From assembly GCA_945888435.1 (NCBI GenBank), contig CAMCZW010000002.1:78014-115026 (forward strand): 37,013 bases of DNA, given 5' to 3'. The translations under genes were made by a program, and so were the position numbers. The notes beneath the pieces are model-generated. The model searched no databases and was not told the origin of the DNA. It saw only the letters and a program-made list of their open reading frames with translations. Shown here piece after piece: positions 1-8,228 of this stretch. Source of the DNA: a bacterium UBP8_UBA817. Lineage in GTDB: Bacteria > Margulisbacteria > Marinamargulisbacteria > SXXA01 > SICP01. Numbering within the stretch: the stretch's first letter is position 1; every line of letters starts with the position of its first letter.

Positions 1-696
1 TTGGAATTTTTTAAGATAATGACTCATGACATCGACTAACTCTAGATAGGGGAGTAATTCTGTAATTTGTGACCCAATATGCGCATGGATTCCTAAAAAG
101 TTTAGGGTGGAGTGGGCTCGGATATACTCTGCAATCTGATCTAAATAGATGTCATCAATGCCAAACTTTGAATCTGCTTGTCCAGTTTTAATGTAGGCAT
201 GGGTATTAGTATCCACACCTGGTTTTAGTCTTAATAATATAGATGCTTTTTTTTGAAGTGAGGTGCAAATCTCATGTATTTTCTCGAGTTCACTTTGGTT
301 GTCTACGACGATGCGAATATTATTTTCGATTGCAAAGGCAAGCTCGGGTTTAAGCTTGTTGTTTCCGTGAAATACAATGTTGTTTGAGCTCACTCCGGCC
401 TTTAAAACTGTTTTTAATTCTCCTGAAGACACGACATCAAATCCAACGCCTAAGTCATTTAATTGGTGTGCGAGGCCAGTGGTTAAGTTGGCTTTGCATG
501 CATAGCTAATTAGATAATTTGGGGATACTTCAGCGAGGCCTTGTTGATAAAGGGTTACCTGGTGAGCAATGGTGGCATGGTCTAAGACATAAAGTGGGGT
601 CCCATAGGTCGTTGCCAATGTTTCTACAGAAATTCCTCCAATCGTTAATTGTCCGTTGGTGGCCGTTTGGCTGGATATGGGTAGGAGGTTATTCAC
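1..696 (-). CDS. lysA: Diaminopimelate decarboxylase, N-terminal part (runs off the left edge)
   Basis: This PLP enzyme makes L-lysine from meso-diaminopimelate, the last step of lysine synthesis. The 232 codons visible show the fold-type III (alanine-racemase-like) barrel: YACKAN with the PLP-binding Lys at residue 68, then SKFGI and HIGSQI, all typical of LysA. The C-terminal half lies outside the window. I place the start at a GTG (694-696) because a GGAGG lies about 6 bases before it and the residues that follow lead straight into the LysA N-terminus. The start overlaps the last codons of def by 8 bases, so the two genes are probably co-transcribed and translationally coupled. Biosynthetic arginine and ornithine decarboxylases share this fold, but the motif set fits LysA better. 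Confidence 0.93.
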   Translation of the reverse strand, partial: MNNLLPISSQTATNGQLTIGGISVETLATTYGTPLYVLDHATIAHQVTLYQQGLAEVSPNYLISYACKANLTTGLAHQLNDLGVGFDVVSSGELKTVLKAGVSSNNIVFHGNNKLKPELAFAIENNIRIVVDNQSELEKIHEICTSLQKKASILLRLKPGVDTNTHAYIKTGQADSKFGIDDIYLDQIAEYIRAHSTLNFLGIHAHIGSQITELLPYLELVDVMSHYLKKFQ

Positions 697-1141
697 TCGG
701 TTCCTCCGATGAGCGATCTATTATTAATATACCGTCTAAGTGGTCTAATTCATGTTGAATAATTCTGGCAATGAATCCTTTAAAGATAGTTTCATACTTA
801 ATTCCATCTATTGTCTGGTATCGGACTGTGATATTTTTTGCTCTTGTAACCATTCGGGCGACATTTGGAAGACTAAGGCAGGCTTCTTCTAGGACGACTT
901 CTCCTGAAGCGTGAATGATTTCTGGATTGATAAAGTGAAGAAGTCTTTTTCTGAACTCCAGGACAAATAGTCGACTCATTATACCGACTTGCGTTGCGGC
1001 TAAACCAACACCATTGGACGCTCTCATGGTTTCTGTCATGTCTTCAACCGTTTTAGATAATTGAATATCAAATGCTGTGACTTCTAGAGCCCGCTGCCGT
1101 AAAAGTGGATCTGGGTATTTAAGTACTGTTAGTATTGCCAT
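689..1141 (-). CDS. def: Peptide deformylase
   Basis: This enzyme removes the formyl group from the N-terminal Met of new proteins in the cytoplasm. At 150 residues it has normal length. All three family motifs are visible: GVGLAATQ (44-51), EACLSLP (86-92, with Ala where most enzymes have Gly) and QHELDHLDG (129-137). The expected metal ligands are Cys88, His130 and His134, and Glu131 is the catalytic acid. A GAGGTT precedes the ATG. It is the first gene of a leftward unit with lysA and diverges from rpsO. Confidence 0.97.
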   Translation of the reverse strand: MAILTVLKYPDPLLRQRALEVTAFDIQLSKTVEDMTETMRASNGVGLAATQVGIMSRLFVLEFRKRLLHFINPEIIHASGEVVLEEACLSLPNVARMVTRAKNITVRYQTIDGIKYETIFKGFIARIIQHELDHLDGILIIDRSSEEPSE

Positions 1142-1184
1142 CGCTTAACCTCAACCACTGCCGAATTTTAAATTTAGGAGAGTT

Positions 1185-1212
1185 ATCATAGCAAGTCGGC
1201 GGCCTCCCGCAA
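1185..1212 (-). promoter_or_regulatory. Candidate promoter for def-lysA
   Basis: Reading leftward, TTGCGG (1212-1207) and TATGAT (1190-1185) are separated by 16 bases and lie about 45 bases before the def start. The -10 box is good and the -35 box moderate. This is an assignment by pattern only. Confidence 0.4.
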
Positions 1213-1219
1213 TAGTCTC

Positions 1220-1249
1220 TTGTATAGTTCTTGCTGAAAATGGTACTAT
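1220..1249 (+). promoter_or_regulatory. Weak candidate promoter for rpsO-pnp
   Basis: TTGTAT (1220-1225) and TACTAT (1244-1249) with an 18-base spacer lie 114 bases before the rpsO start. That leaves a leader long enough to hold regulatory structure, but I cannot identify any by eye. Other weak pairs exist in the same gap. Confidence 0.22.
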
Positions 1250-1362
1250 CTCTAGCCTAAATCGGCTGGGAAATTGTATTCCAACCTGTTTTTGATCTCA
1301 TTACCTAATTTATGGTGGGATGAAAAACATGTTGGCCCGGCTATAGTAAGGAGAATTTAGAT

Positions 1363-1641
1363 ATGACTTTAATCGGCGCAAGAGACAAAAAATCAATTAT
1401 TGAAGAATTCCAAGTCCATGAGAAGGACCAAGGATCATCTGATGTTCAGATCGCGGTTTTAACACATCGCATCAATCATTTAGTTGAGCACTTGAAACTT
1501 CACAAGAAGGATCACTCTACTCGTAGAGGTCTTTTAATTCTGGTTGGGCGCAGACGCAAGTTAATGGCTTATTTACGCAGGGAAGACCGTGGCCGTTTTG
1601 ATCTGCTTGCAGCGTCTCTTAAACTTAGAGTAAAAGAATAG
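1363..1641 (+). CDS. rpsO: 30S ribosomal protein S15
   Basis: S15 binds the central domain of 16S rRNA early in 30S assembly and contributes to an intersubunit bridge. The 92-residue product has the usual length (about 89) and the conserved stretches GSSDVQIA, LTHRINHL, HKKDHSTRRGLL and LVGRRRKLMAYL. AAGGAG at 1348-1353 is well placed for the ATG. It is followed 36 bases later by pnp, the classic rpsO-pnp pairing seen across bacteria. Confidence 0.98.
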   Translation: MTLIGARDKKSIIEEFQVHEKDQGSSDVQIAVLTHRINHLVEHLKLHKKDHSTRRGLLILVGRRRKLMAYLRREDRGRFDLLAASLKLRVKE

Positions 1642-1677
1642 TTTTAGTCCTCGCTTTGGTGAGAAAGGAAGTTCCTA

Positions 1678-3768
1678 ATGCTTAATAAAACGTATTTATC
1701 CCAACGAAAAATTGGTACCGAAGACATTATCCTAAAAACGGGCACTATGGCGAAACAAGCCGGCGGATCTGTCACAATTCAATGTGGAGACGCCTTACTT
1801 TTGGCTACTGCGACTGCTGCAAAGCATCCTAGACCTGATGCAAGCTTTTTCCCTTTAACTGTTGAGTATGCTGAAAAAATGTATGCTGCTGGTAAAATCC
1901 CAGGTGGCTTTTTCAAACGTGAAGCACGACCTCGTACTCAAGCTACTTTGGCAGCTCGACTGATTGATCGGCCGATACGACCTTGTTTTCCTGAATACTA
2001 CTTTAATGAAGTTCAGGTGATTGTGACGGTATTATCTTATGATCAAAACTATTCTCCAGAATTTTTAGGAATTACCGCGGCTTCTGCGGCTCTTACTCTT
2101 TCTGATATTCCATTTAGCGGACCTGTTGCAGCTGCGTTTGTGGCCTTGGTGGATGGTCAATATGTATTTAACCCTACTAATGATCAACTTAGTAAAAGCC
2201 AACTGGATATCGTAGTTGCTGGAACTCGTGATGCCATCTTGATGGTTGAAGCGGGGGCGAGTGAGGCGAGCGAGGCTCAAGTGATTGATGCGATTAAATT
2301 TGCACATGAATATATTAAGGAACTTATCGTTCTCCAGGAAAACTTGGCGAGTCAGACTCGTAAAGAAAAGCGACCAGTTCCTGTGGCTTTAAGAGATATT
2401 TTAATCGAATCAGAAATTAAATTGATTATTGGTGACCAGATCGCAGATAATATGAAATCTGGAAATAAACAGGATATTGATCAATTTTTAACCAAACTTG
2501 AAGAAGATGTGGTTAGTAAATTAGTTACGACTGAACCTGATAATAAAGGTCTTGTTAAGACCTTGTATTCTGAAATTAAAAAAGACCAAATTCGTAATGC
2601 AATTATTAAGAGCAAAATTAGACCTGATGGGCGTGCAACGGATGAGATTCGTCCGATTGAAATTGAAATAGGATTACTTCCTTCAACTCATGGATCTGCA
2701 CTATTTACTCGAGGTGAAACTCAGAGTTTGGGCGTTGTGACCCTGGGTACAGGAGATGATGAGCAAATTGAGGATGGCTTAAAAAGAATGCCTAATAGTT
2801 CTTACTTCTTCCATTACAATTTCCCTCCATATTCTGTTGGTGAAGTTGGAATGTTTAACCGAACTAGCCGTCGTGAGCTTGGACATGGCGCTTTGGCTCA
2901 ACGTGCGTTGCAATCGGTACTTCCTGCCCGAGATAAATTTCCTTATACCATTCGAATCGTTTCTGAAATTTTTGAATCGAACGGATCTTCTTCAATGGCA
3001 TCAGTGTGCTCTGGGACATTGTCATTGATGGATTGCGGTGTTCCAATTAAGGCTCCTGTATCCGGCATCGCAATGGGACTTCTTTTGGATGGGGACGATT
3101 ATACGATCCTTTCAGATATCCAAGGGTTGGAAGATCATTATGGTGATATGGACTTTAAAGTGGCTGGAACTAGCGCTGGTATTACGGCACTACAACTTGA
3201 TATTAAAGTTGGCGGATTGTCTTATGAGATTTTAACTAAAGCTCTTGATCAAGCTAAGACAGGGCGGCTTCATATTCTGGATCAAATGACGAATGTGATT
3301 AATAAACCTCGACAAGAATTATCTAAAAATGCGCCTCAAATTTTAACTATGAATGTTGATCCTGAAAAAATCGGAACTATTATCGGACCTGGCGGTAAAA
3401 TGATTCGTAAGATTGAAGAGATGAGTCAGGCGACTATTTCGATTTCTGATGATCATCCTGGTGAAGTTGTGATCGCTGCTCAAAATGCAGATTATCTTGA
3501 GATCGCTCGAAAAATGATCCATGATTTGGTCAGAAATCTTGAAATTGGTGATGAGTTTGAAGGTAAAGTAGTTCGAATTACTCCATTTGGTGCCTTTGTA
3601 GAATTGTTACCTGGTAAGGATGGATTACTTCATATTTCGAAGATGTCTAAAAATCGCGTAAATAAGGTTGAAGACATCCTTAATGTTGGTGATATAATCA
3701 ATGTTAAGGTTGGTGAAATTGACCAACAAAAGCGTGTTAATCTAACATTAGTTACTCAATTCGAGTAA
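1678..3768 (+). CDS. pnp: Polyribonucleotide nucleotidyltransferase (PNPase)
   Basis: PNPase degrades RNA 3' to 5' by phosphorolysis and is a core part of RNA decay. The 696-residue length is typical. In order it has a first RNase PH domain (about 10-145, with FFKREARPRTQ), an all-helical linker domain, a second RNase PH domain (about 310-465, with FTRGETQ, SRRELGHG and NGSSSMASVC), a KH domain with the GxxG loop IIGPGGK (568-574) and an S1 domain starting near residue 624 (GKVVRITPFGAFVELLPGKDGLLHIS). It directly follows rpsO. Confidence 0.98.
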   Translation: MLNKTYLSQRKIGTEDIILKTGTMAKQAGGSVTIQCGDALLLATATAAKHPRPDASFFPLTVEYAEKMYAAGKIPGGFFKREARPRTQATLAARLIDRPIRPCFPEYYFNEVQVIVTVLSYDQNYSPEFLGITAASAALTLSDIPFSGPVAAAFVALVDGQYVFNPTNDQLSKSQLDIVVAGTRDAILMVEAGASEASEAQVIDAIKFAHEYIKELIVLQENLASQTRKEKRPVPVALRDILIESEIKLIIGDQIADNMKSGNKQDIDQFLTKLEEDVVSKLVTTEPDNKGLVKTLYSEIKKDQIRNAIIKSKIRPDGRATDEIRPIEIEIGLLPSTHGSALFTRGETQSLGVVTLGTGDDEQIEDGLKRMPNSSYFFHYNFPPYSVGEVGMFNRTSRRELGHGALAQRALQSVLPARDKFPYTIRIVSEIFESNGSSSMASVCSGTLSLMDCGVPIKAPVSGIAMGLLLDGDDYTILSDIQGLEDHYGDMDFKVAGTSAGITALQLDIKVGGLSYEILTKALDQAKTGRLHILDQMTNVINKPRQELSKNAPQILTMNVDPEKIGTIIGPGGKMIRKIEEMSQATISISDDHPGEVVIAAQNADYLEIARKMIHDLVRNLEIGDEFEGKVVRITPFGAFVELLPGKDGLLHISKMSKNRVNKVEDILNVGDIINVKVGEIDQQKRVNLTLVTQFE

Positions 3769-3790
3769 ATTCTCAGGAAGGGTGAAGGGT

Positions 3791-4657
3791 ATGAAAAAAC
3801 AATTAATTATCGTTGTCGCAATCGTTTTAGGAGTAGGTGTGCTTGGTTATTTGAGTTTTGAAAAGAAGCAAAATACACTTGCAACTATCGGCCGTCATGC
3901 AATTAGTGTTTCTGATTTGGATGAGCGAATTAAAACTTATCCTGAGCAATACCAAGCGCAGTTGAAGCTTAAAGAAAATAAAGAAAAAATTCTTAACCAA
4001 ATGGTTGAAGAACAACTATTGATGCAAGCGGCGACTCAAGAAGGAATTGATCGACGTGATGAGATCAGTAAACAAATTGAACAATCTAAAAAAGAAATTA
4101 TTCTTAATACATTGATCAATGAAAAAATTAACAGCCAAGTCACTGTTACTGAGGAAGAAGTTAAAGCATTCTTTAAGCAAAATGAGTCTCAGTTTAATGA
4201 AGTTGAAAGCCGACGAGTTCAACATATTCTTGTAAAAGATGCGTCTAAGGCTGAAGAGCTTCAAAGCCGAGCTAAAAAAGGTGAAGATTTTGCAGCTTTA
4301 GCTAAACAAAACTCTCTTGATCCAACGGGACAAAATGGTGGAGATTTAGGATGGTTTCAACGAGGTCAATTGGTTAAGGAATTTGAACAAGCTTCATACT
4401 CACTTCGTGCTAGAGGCGAGATTTCTGGTGTAGTCCATACTCAATTTGGATACCATGTCATTAAACTAGTTGATGTTCGTGTAAGACCAAGACTTGCTTT
4501 TGATGATGTTAAACAACCTCTTCAAAATCAAATTCTAGCGAACAAACGTCAAGCAAAAAGCCAAGAATATCTTAAAGCTTTAAAAGAACAGTTTAAAGTG
4601 AAAGTGAATGCTAAAAAACTAGAAACTTCAACTAAGGAAGTTGCTGAAAAGAAATAA
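3791..4657 (+). CDS. Membrane-anchored parvulin-type peptidyl-prolyl isomerase (SurA/PrsA-like)
   Basis: It is probably a periplasmic folding factor tethered to the inner membrane. The protein has a single N-terminal hydrophobic segment (residues 5-21) with no lipobox Cys, a helical SurA_N-like chaperone region (about 40-130) and a parvulin domain (about 140-230) with RRVQHILVK, NGGDLGWF and FGYHVIKLVD. The C-terminus is Lys-rich. I prefer the ATG at 3791 (288 residues) to the in-frame GTG at 3782: AGGAAGG at 3775-3781 has proper spacing only for the ATG. It ends the rpsO-pnp unit, just before a strong terminator. The general role follows from the family; whether clients are outer-membrane proteins is inferred. 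Confidence 0.9.
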   Translation: MKKQLIIVVAIVLGVGVLGYLSFEKKQNTLATIGRHAISVSDLDERIKTYPEQYQAQLKLKENKEKILNQMVEEQLLMQAATQEGIDRRDEISKQIEQSKKEIILNTLINEKINSQVTVTEEEVKAFFKQNESQFNEVESRRVQHILVKDASKAEELQSRAKKGEDFAALAKQNSLDPTGQNGGDLGWFQRGQLVKEFEQASYSLRARGEISGVVHTQFGYHVIKLVDVRVRPRLAFDDVKQPLQNQILANKRQAKSQEYLKALKEQFKVKVNAKKLETSTKEVAEKK

Positions 4658-4666
4658 GTTTCTTTA

Positions 4667-4712
4667 TCCCTCTACTTATTCAGTTTTCTGGATGAGTAGA
4701 GGGATTTTTTTT
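4667..4712 (+). terminator. Rho-independent terminator
   Basis: A 10-bp perfect stem, TCCCTCTACT (4667-4676) with AGTAGAGGGA (4695-4704), is followed at once by an eight-T run (4705-4712). It closes the rpsO-pnp-isomerase unit. Only 14 bases then remain before ispE. Confidence 0.92.
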
Positions 4713-4726
4713 GATCTTTTATTGTG

Positions 4727-5569
4727 ATGAAACTTCCTCAATCAACCTCTCTTTTTTCTCCTGCAAAACTTAATTTATCTTTATTTGTGTATTCTCCCCT
4801 TCCTAATGGGTATCACCCCATTTTTTCTGTTTTCCAACTTATTTCATTAGGGGATATCCTTGATATTGACTTTACCTCTACCCCCTCATTTCATTTAGAA
4901 GTTAGTGGAGAGGCTATTGATTTTGAGTCTAATATTTTAACTTGTATTTATCGTCGATTTTCTGATCGAATCCCTTTTGGAATTTCTATTTTCTTGACTA
5001 AGCGAATTCCTGTTGGGGGTGGCTTGGGTGGTGGCAGCGCGAATGCAGCTGTTTTTTTGAAACTTCTTAATGAGACCTGTCTTGGGCTTTCTGAACCTGA
5101 GTTGATTAAAGTGGCACTTGAGTTTGGATCTGATATTCCTTTCTTTTTGATAGGAGGGACTGCGGCTGTGAGTGGTGTAGGAGAGACGCTAGAGCCTTTG
5201 CCCGCTCCTCCTTTTGAAGGGTATATTTTAATTGTGCCTCCTTTATCGATTTCTACTCAGGAGATTTACCGGGCGACGGATGAGTTTGGTTGGGTTGATG
5301 CATGTAACCCTACTCTTGAGCTGAGTACTAAAACTCGATATTTAGGACCTAATACGCTTCAAAGAGCTGTTTGGAAATTATACCCTGAGTATTCTGAGAT
5401 TACAGCGATACTGACTCGTCATGAATTACCTTCTCCCCGCTTATCCGGGTCTGGGGCGACATTATTTATCCCGTATCATTCTTATGAAAGGGCAGATCGG
5501 GATTATACGAAGATTAGGACTCTTTTACCTGATTGTAAGATGTATTTGGTGATTAATTGTGATTCGTAG
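4727..5569 (+). CDS. ispE: 4-diphosphocytidyl-2-C-methyl-D-erythritol kinase
   Basis: This GHMP kinase phosphorylates CDP-methylerythritol in the MEP pathway, which supplies IPP and DMAPP for isoprenoids. Visible family features are SPAKLNLSL with Lys14, NGYHPIFSVFQ, the ATP loop PVGGGLGGGSANAA (95-108), GSDIPFFL with catalytic Asp136, and a C-terminal LSGSGATLF. The length (280 residues) is normal. A GTG directly precedes the ATG (4724); neither has a Shine-Dalgarno sequence, since the terminator's T-run lies just upstream. The gene overlaps the next one by 11 bases. Its product pathway feeds heme O synthesis (ctaB) and would also feed the putative terpene synthase in this window. Confidence 0.96.
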   Translation: MKLPQSTSLFSPAKLNLSLFVYSPLPNGYHPIFSVFQLISLGDILDIDFTSTPSFHLEVSGEAIDFESNILTCIYRRFSDRIPFGISIFLTKRIPVGGGLGGGSANAAVFLKLLNETCLGLSEPELIKVALEFGSDIPFFLIGGTAAVSGVGETLEPLPAPPFEGYILIVPPLSISTQEIYRATDEFGWVDACNPTLELSTKTRYLGPNTLQRAVWKLYPEYSEITAILTRHELPSPRLSGSGATLFIPYHSYERADRDYTKIRTLLPDCKMYLVINCDS

Positions 5570-6395
5570 TGGAATTTTAAAGGATATTTTGAAAGATAGC
5601 GATTTTTCAGTTTTTTTGCTGGATGCGAGTGGGGTTTTGTATAACGATAATGGCGCCGTGCCTGGTATTGGAGAGACGGTTAAACATCTTCAATCAATAG
5701 GGGATGTTTATTTGGCTACGAATAACTCTAGCCAGTCCCCCTCTTCGATAGTGTCTAATTTAGGACATATTGGTCTTCATATTGAGGAATCTCATATTCT
5801 TTCTTCTGGTTTGGGATTGTCTTGTGATCCTGTAATTTATTCTTTGATTCAAAACTGCCGTTGTTATGTAGTGGGATATACTGATTCTTTTTATTATGTG
5901 CGACTTGCTGGGGGGAATATTGTTGATACTCTAGAGGATGCTGAGGCTATTATTTTGACGGCATCTATTGAGGCGAGTATTTCTCACGAATCCGTTGAGC
6001 TTCTTAAATTTTGTCATGCGCATCCTGAAATTCCTGTGATTTGCTGTAATCCTGATCGTTTTGTACGAGGTGTTGGGCATAGTAAAGTTTCGGTGATTGG
6101 GTATTATGCTCACTTACTTGAACTTGAAATAAGAAACCCATTTTACTGGGTTGGAAAGCCACATTCTAATTATGCTCATATGGTGGGGAGAATTTTGACT
6201 GATCATGGCATTCAGTGGCAAGGAAACACCCTTTTTTTTGATGATAATCCTGATAATATTATTACTATGCAAAATGAATTGAATGTCATAGGATGCTTGG
6301 TGAAAGAAACTGGAATCTCTCATGAATTTTCTGTTGCTGAAATGACACGTGATTATGAGGCTTTAAAATGGATAATTCCAGCCTTGGTACTTTAG
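5559..6395 (+). CDS. HAD-superfamily class IIA-like protein with altered motif I
   Basis: The 278-residue protein resembles NagD-type HAD phosphatases. Motif I reads DASGVLYND (Asp22), motif II ATNNSS (53-58), motif III has Lys200 in VGKPHSN, and motif IV is FDDNPDNI (Asp228/Asp229). A cap lies between motifs II and III. In ordinary HAD phosphatases motif I is DxDG, where the second Asp is the general acid/base; here it is Ser24, so phosphatase activity may be lost or changed. I do not know the substrate. The GTG start has GGTGA six bases upstream and overlaps ispE by 11 bases, so coupling with ispE is likely. Confidence 0.8.
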   Translation: MIRSGILKDILKDSDFSVFLLDASGVLYNDNGAVPGIGETVKHLQSIGDVYLATNNSSQSPSSIVSNLGHIGLHIEESHILSSGLGLSCDPVIYSLIQNCRCYVVGYTDSFYYVRLAGGNIVDTLEDAEAIILTASIEASISHESVELLKFCHAHPEIPVICCNPDRFVRGVGHSKVSVIGYYAHLLELEIRNPFYWVGKPHSNYAHMVGRILTDHGIQWQGNTLFFDDNPDNIITMQNELNVIGCLVKETGISHEFSVAEMTRDYEALKWIIPALVL

Positions 6396-6401
6396 GAGCT
6401 T

Positions 6402-8156
6402 ATGGTGCAGACTAATTATTTTATTCGAATGGTGCGTTATATCTCCCCTTATTGGGGATGGTTGATCCTTTCTGTTATTTTGTCGTGTGTTTTTTCAACT
6501 GCCAATGTCTATTTCCTCCCTCTTACTAAAGATATTGTGAAGGGAATTAATGATAAGAACAGCTTATTTTTTACGAATCAAATTCTCAATTTATTTGGAC
6601 TTATCTTACTTCGGGTTGCTTCTGATAAAGCTCAGCTCTATTTAACTACTAAAATAACGGGCGAAATGATGATTGATATTCAGATGAAGATCTATAACAA
6701 ATTGCTTCGATTTTCTCAAGCATTGTACTCTCGTTGGAAGCTGGGAGATTTAATTACACGACTCTTTTCTGATACGGAAAAGGTTAAAGAGGGCATTTTA
6801 TCTGTATTTAGAGATTTAATCCCTCAAACCATTACTTTTATTGGTGTTTTTGGATATTTAATGATGTCTAATTGGAAACTGACCTTGATTACGGTGATGG
6901 GAATCCCTGTTTTTTTGGGGATGTTGCCGCGACTAACTTCTAAATTGAAGCAGGCGACTAGACATGCAATGCGTAAGTCTGGATCGATTACCCATGTTTC
7001 ACAGGAAACATTAAGTAATATTAAATTGGTTCAAGCATATACGATGGAAGACTTTGAATCTAAGCGGATGACTAAGGAACTTAATACTGCTTTGTTGATT
7101 GGACTTAAGGGGACCGTTCTTAAGATTAAATCTGAGTTTTTAATTGAATTTCTTCAGTATTCTTTGATGATTTTTGTGATTTGGTATGGCGGTAAACAGG
7201 TGACTCAAGGCGAACTTTCTGGTGATCACTTAGCTGCTTTCTTTATGGGGCTTTTGTTGTTGATTGATCCTGTGATTAAACTTTCTAAAACTTATACTAA
7301 ATTGATGCTGTCGTTGGTGTCTGCCGAGCGATTATTTAAGCTTGAAGATACCCATGATGTCATTCTGTTGCCGGAGTCTCCGATTAACTCTAAGGAAGTT
7401 GTTGGTCAAATTGCATTTGAGAATGTTTGTTTTGCGTATGATAAATATGCTGAGCCTGTTTTAAATGGGATTTCTTTGCTGGCTAATAAAGGAGATGTCA
7501 TTGCGTTCGTAGGATTATCAGGAGCTGGGAAAACGACGCTTTTGAGTTTGATTCCTCGGTTTTATGATCCAACGTCTGGTCGTGTGACTTTAGATGGCGT
7601 TAATTTGACGGAGTATGATATTCAATTTTTAAGAAGTAATATGGCCATTGTTCCTCAAGAAGATATTTTATTTAGGGGAAGTATTTTAGATAATATTTTA
7701 TATGGAAGCCCTAATGCAACGGTTGAAGAAGTTATTGAGGCTGCTAAAAAGGCCAATGCGTGGGAATTTATTCAAGAAATGCCGGGTAAACTTAAGGCGC
7801 TTATTGGTGATCGTGGCGGGAGACTTTCGGGTGGCCAGCGTCAGAGATTATCGATTGCTCGGGCGATTTTGAGGGATCCTAAGATTTTATTGTTGGATGA
7901 AGCAACTTCAGCATTGGATAGTTATTCTGAGAGATTGGTTCAAGATGCACTGCAAAAATTGATGAATAATCGGACAACTTTTGTGATTGCACATCGGCTT
8001 TCGACGGTTCAGCATGCTACTAAAATTGTAGTGTTAGAGCATGGATTGGTTAAAGAGATTGGAACTCATGAAGAACTCCTTAAAAATAAAGGGATTTATG
8101 AACGCCTGTATATGCTTCAGTTTCAAAAAAATTCTTCTCAGGGTACTCCTTCATAA
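6402..8156 (+). CDS. ABC exporter of the MsbA type (fused transmembrane and ATPase domains)
   Basis: A half-transporter that would act as a homodimer in the inner membrane. The six-helix type IV exporter domain spans about 1-310, including a coupling-helix region around VSQETLSNIKLVQAY. The ATPase domain (about 340-575) has Walker A GLSGAGKTT (371-379), Q-loop VPQED, signature LSGGQRQR (475-482), Walker B ILLLDEATSALD (495-506) and the H-loop His531. All catalytic residues are intact. The 584-residue length matches MsbA. Lipid A core flipping is possible in a diderm, but other lipids or drugs are equally allowed by the sequence. AGGAG overlapping the HAD gene's stop codon serves as its ribosome site. 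Confidence 0.9.
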   Translation: MVQTNYFIRMVRYISPYWGWLILSVILSCVFSTANVYFLPLTKDIVKGINDKNSLFFTNQILNLFGLILLRVASDKAQLYLTTKITGEMMIDIQMKIYNKLLRFSQALYSRWKLGDLITRLFSDTEKVKEGILSVFRDLIPQTITFIGVFGYLMMSNWKLTLITVMGIPVFLGMLPRLTSKLKQATRHAMRKSGSITHVSQETLSNIKLVQAYTMEDFESKRMTKELNTALLIGLKGTVLKIKSEFLIEFLQYSLMIFVIWYGGKQVTQGELSGDHLAAFFMGLLLLIDPVIKLSKTYTKLMLSLVSAERLFKLEDTHDVILLPESPINSKEVVGQIAFENVCFAYDKYAEPVLNGISLLANKGDVIAFVGLSGAGKTTLLSLIPRFYDPTSGRVTLDGVNLTEYDIQFLRSNMAIVPQEDILFRGSILDNILYGSPNATVEEVIEAAKKANAWEFIQEMPGKLKALIGDRGGRLSGGQRQRLSIARAILRDPKILLLDEATSALDSYSERLVQDALQKLMNNRTTFVIAHRLSTVQHATKIVVLEHGLVKEIGTHEELLKNKGIYERLYMLQFQKNSSQGTPS

Positions 8157-8168
8157 TAGCCTTGCTAT

Positions 8169-8198
8169 TTGACTTCGTATCCTCGTTTTTGCTAGTGT
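8169..8198 (+). promoter_or_regulatory. Candidate clpB promoter
   Basis: TTGACT (8169-8174) and TAGTGT (8193-8198) with an 18-base spacer lie 30 bases before the clpB start. The -35 box is near consensus and the -10 box is poor. I see no CIRCE inverted repeat and no clear heat-shock sigma-32 pattern. Confidence 0.35.
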
Positions 8199-8228
8199 GA
8201 TTTTTAGAATCATCCAAGGAGGATTCCT

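Noticed and set aside
519..758. Plus-strand open frame of 79 codons
   Set aside because: It lies antisense to lysA and def, both of which have strong family motifs, and its product has no recognisable feature.
1642..1677. RNase III-type hairpin between rpsO and pnp, as in E. coli
   Set aside because: Only a stem of about three pairs can be drawn in the 36-base gap.
8157..8228. Heat-shock control element (CIRCE or sigma-32 type) before clpB
   Set aside because: I see neither the CIRCE inverted repeat nor a convincing sigma-32 pattern.
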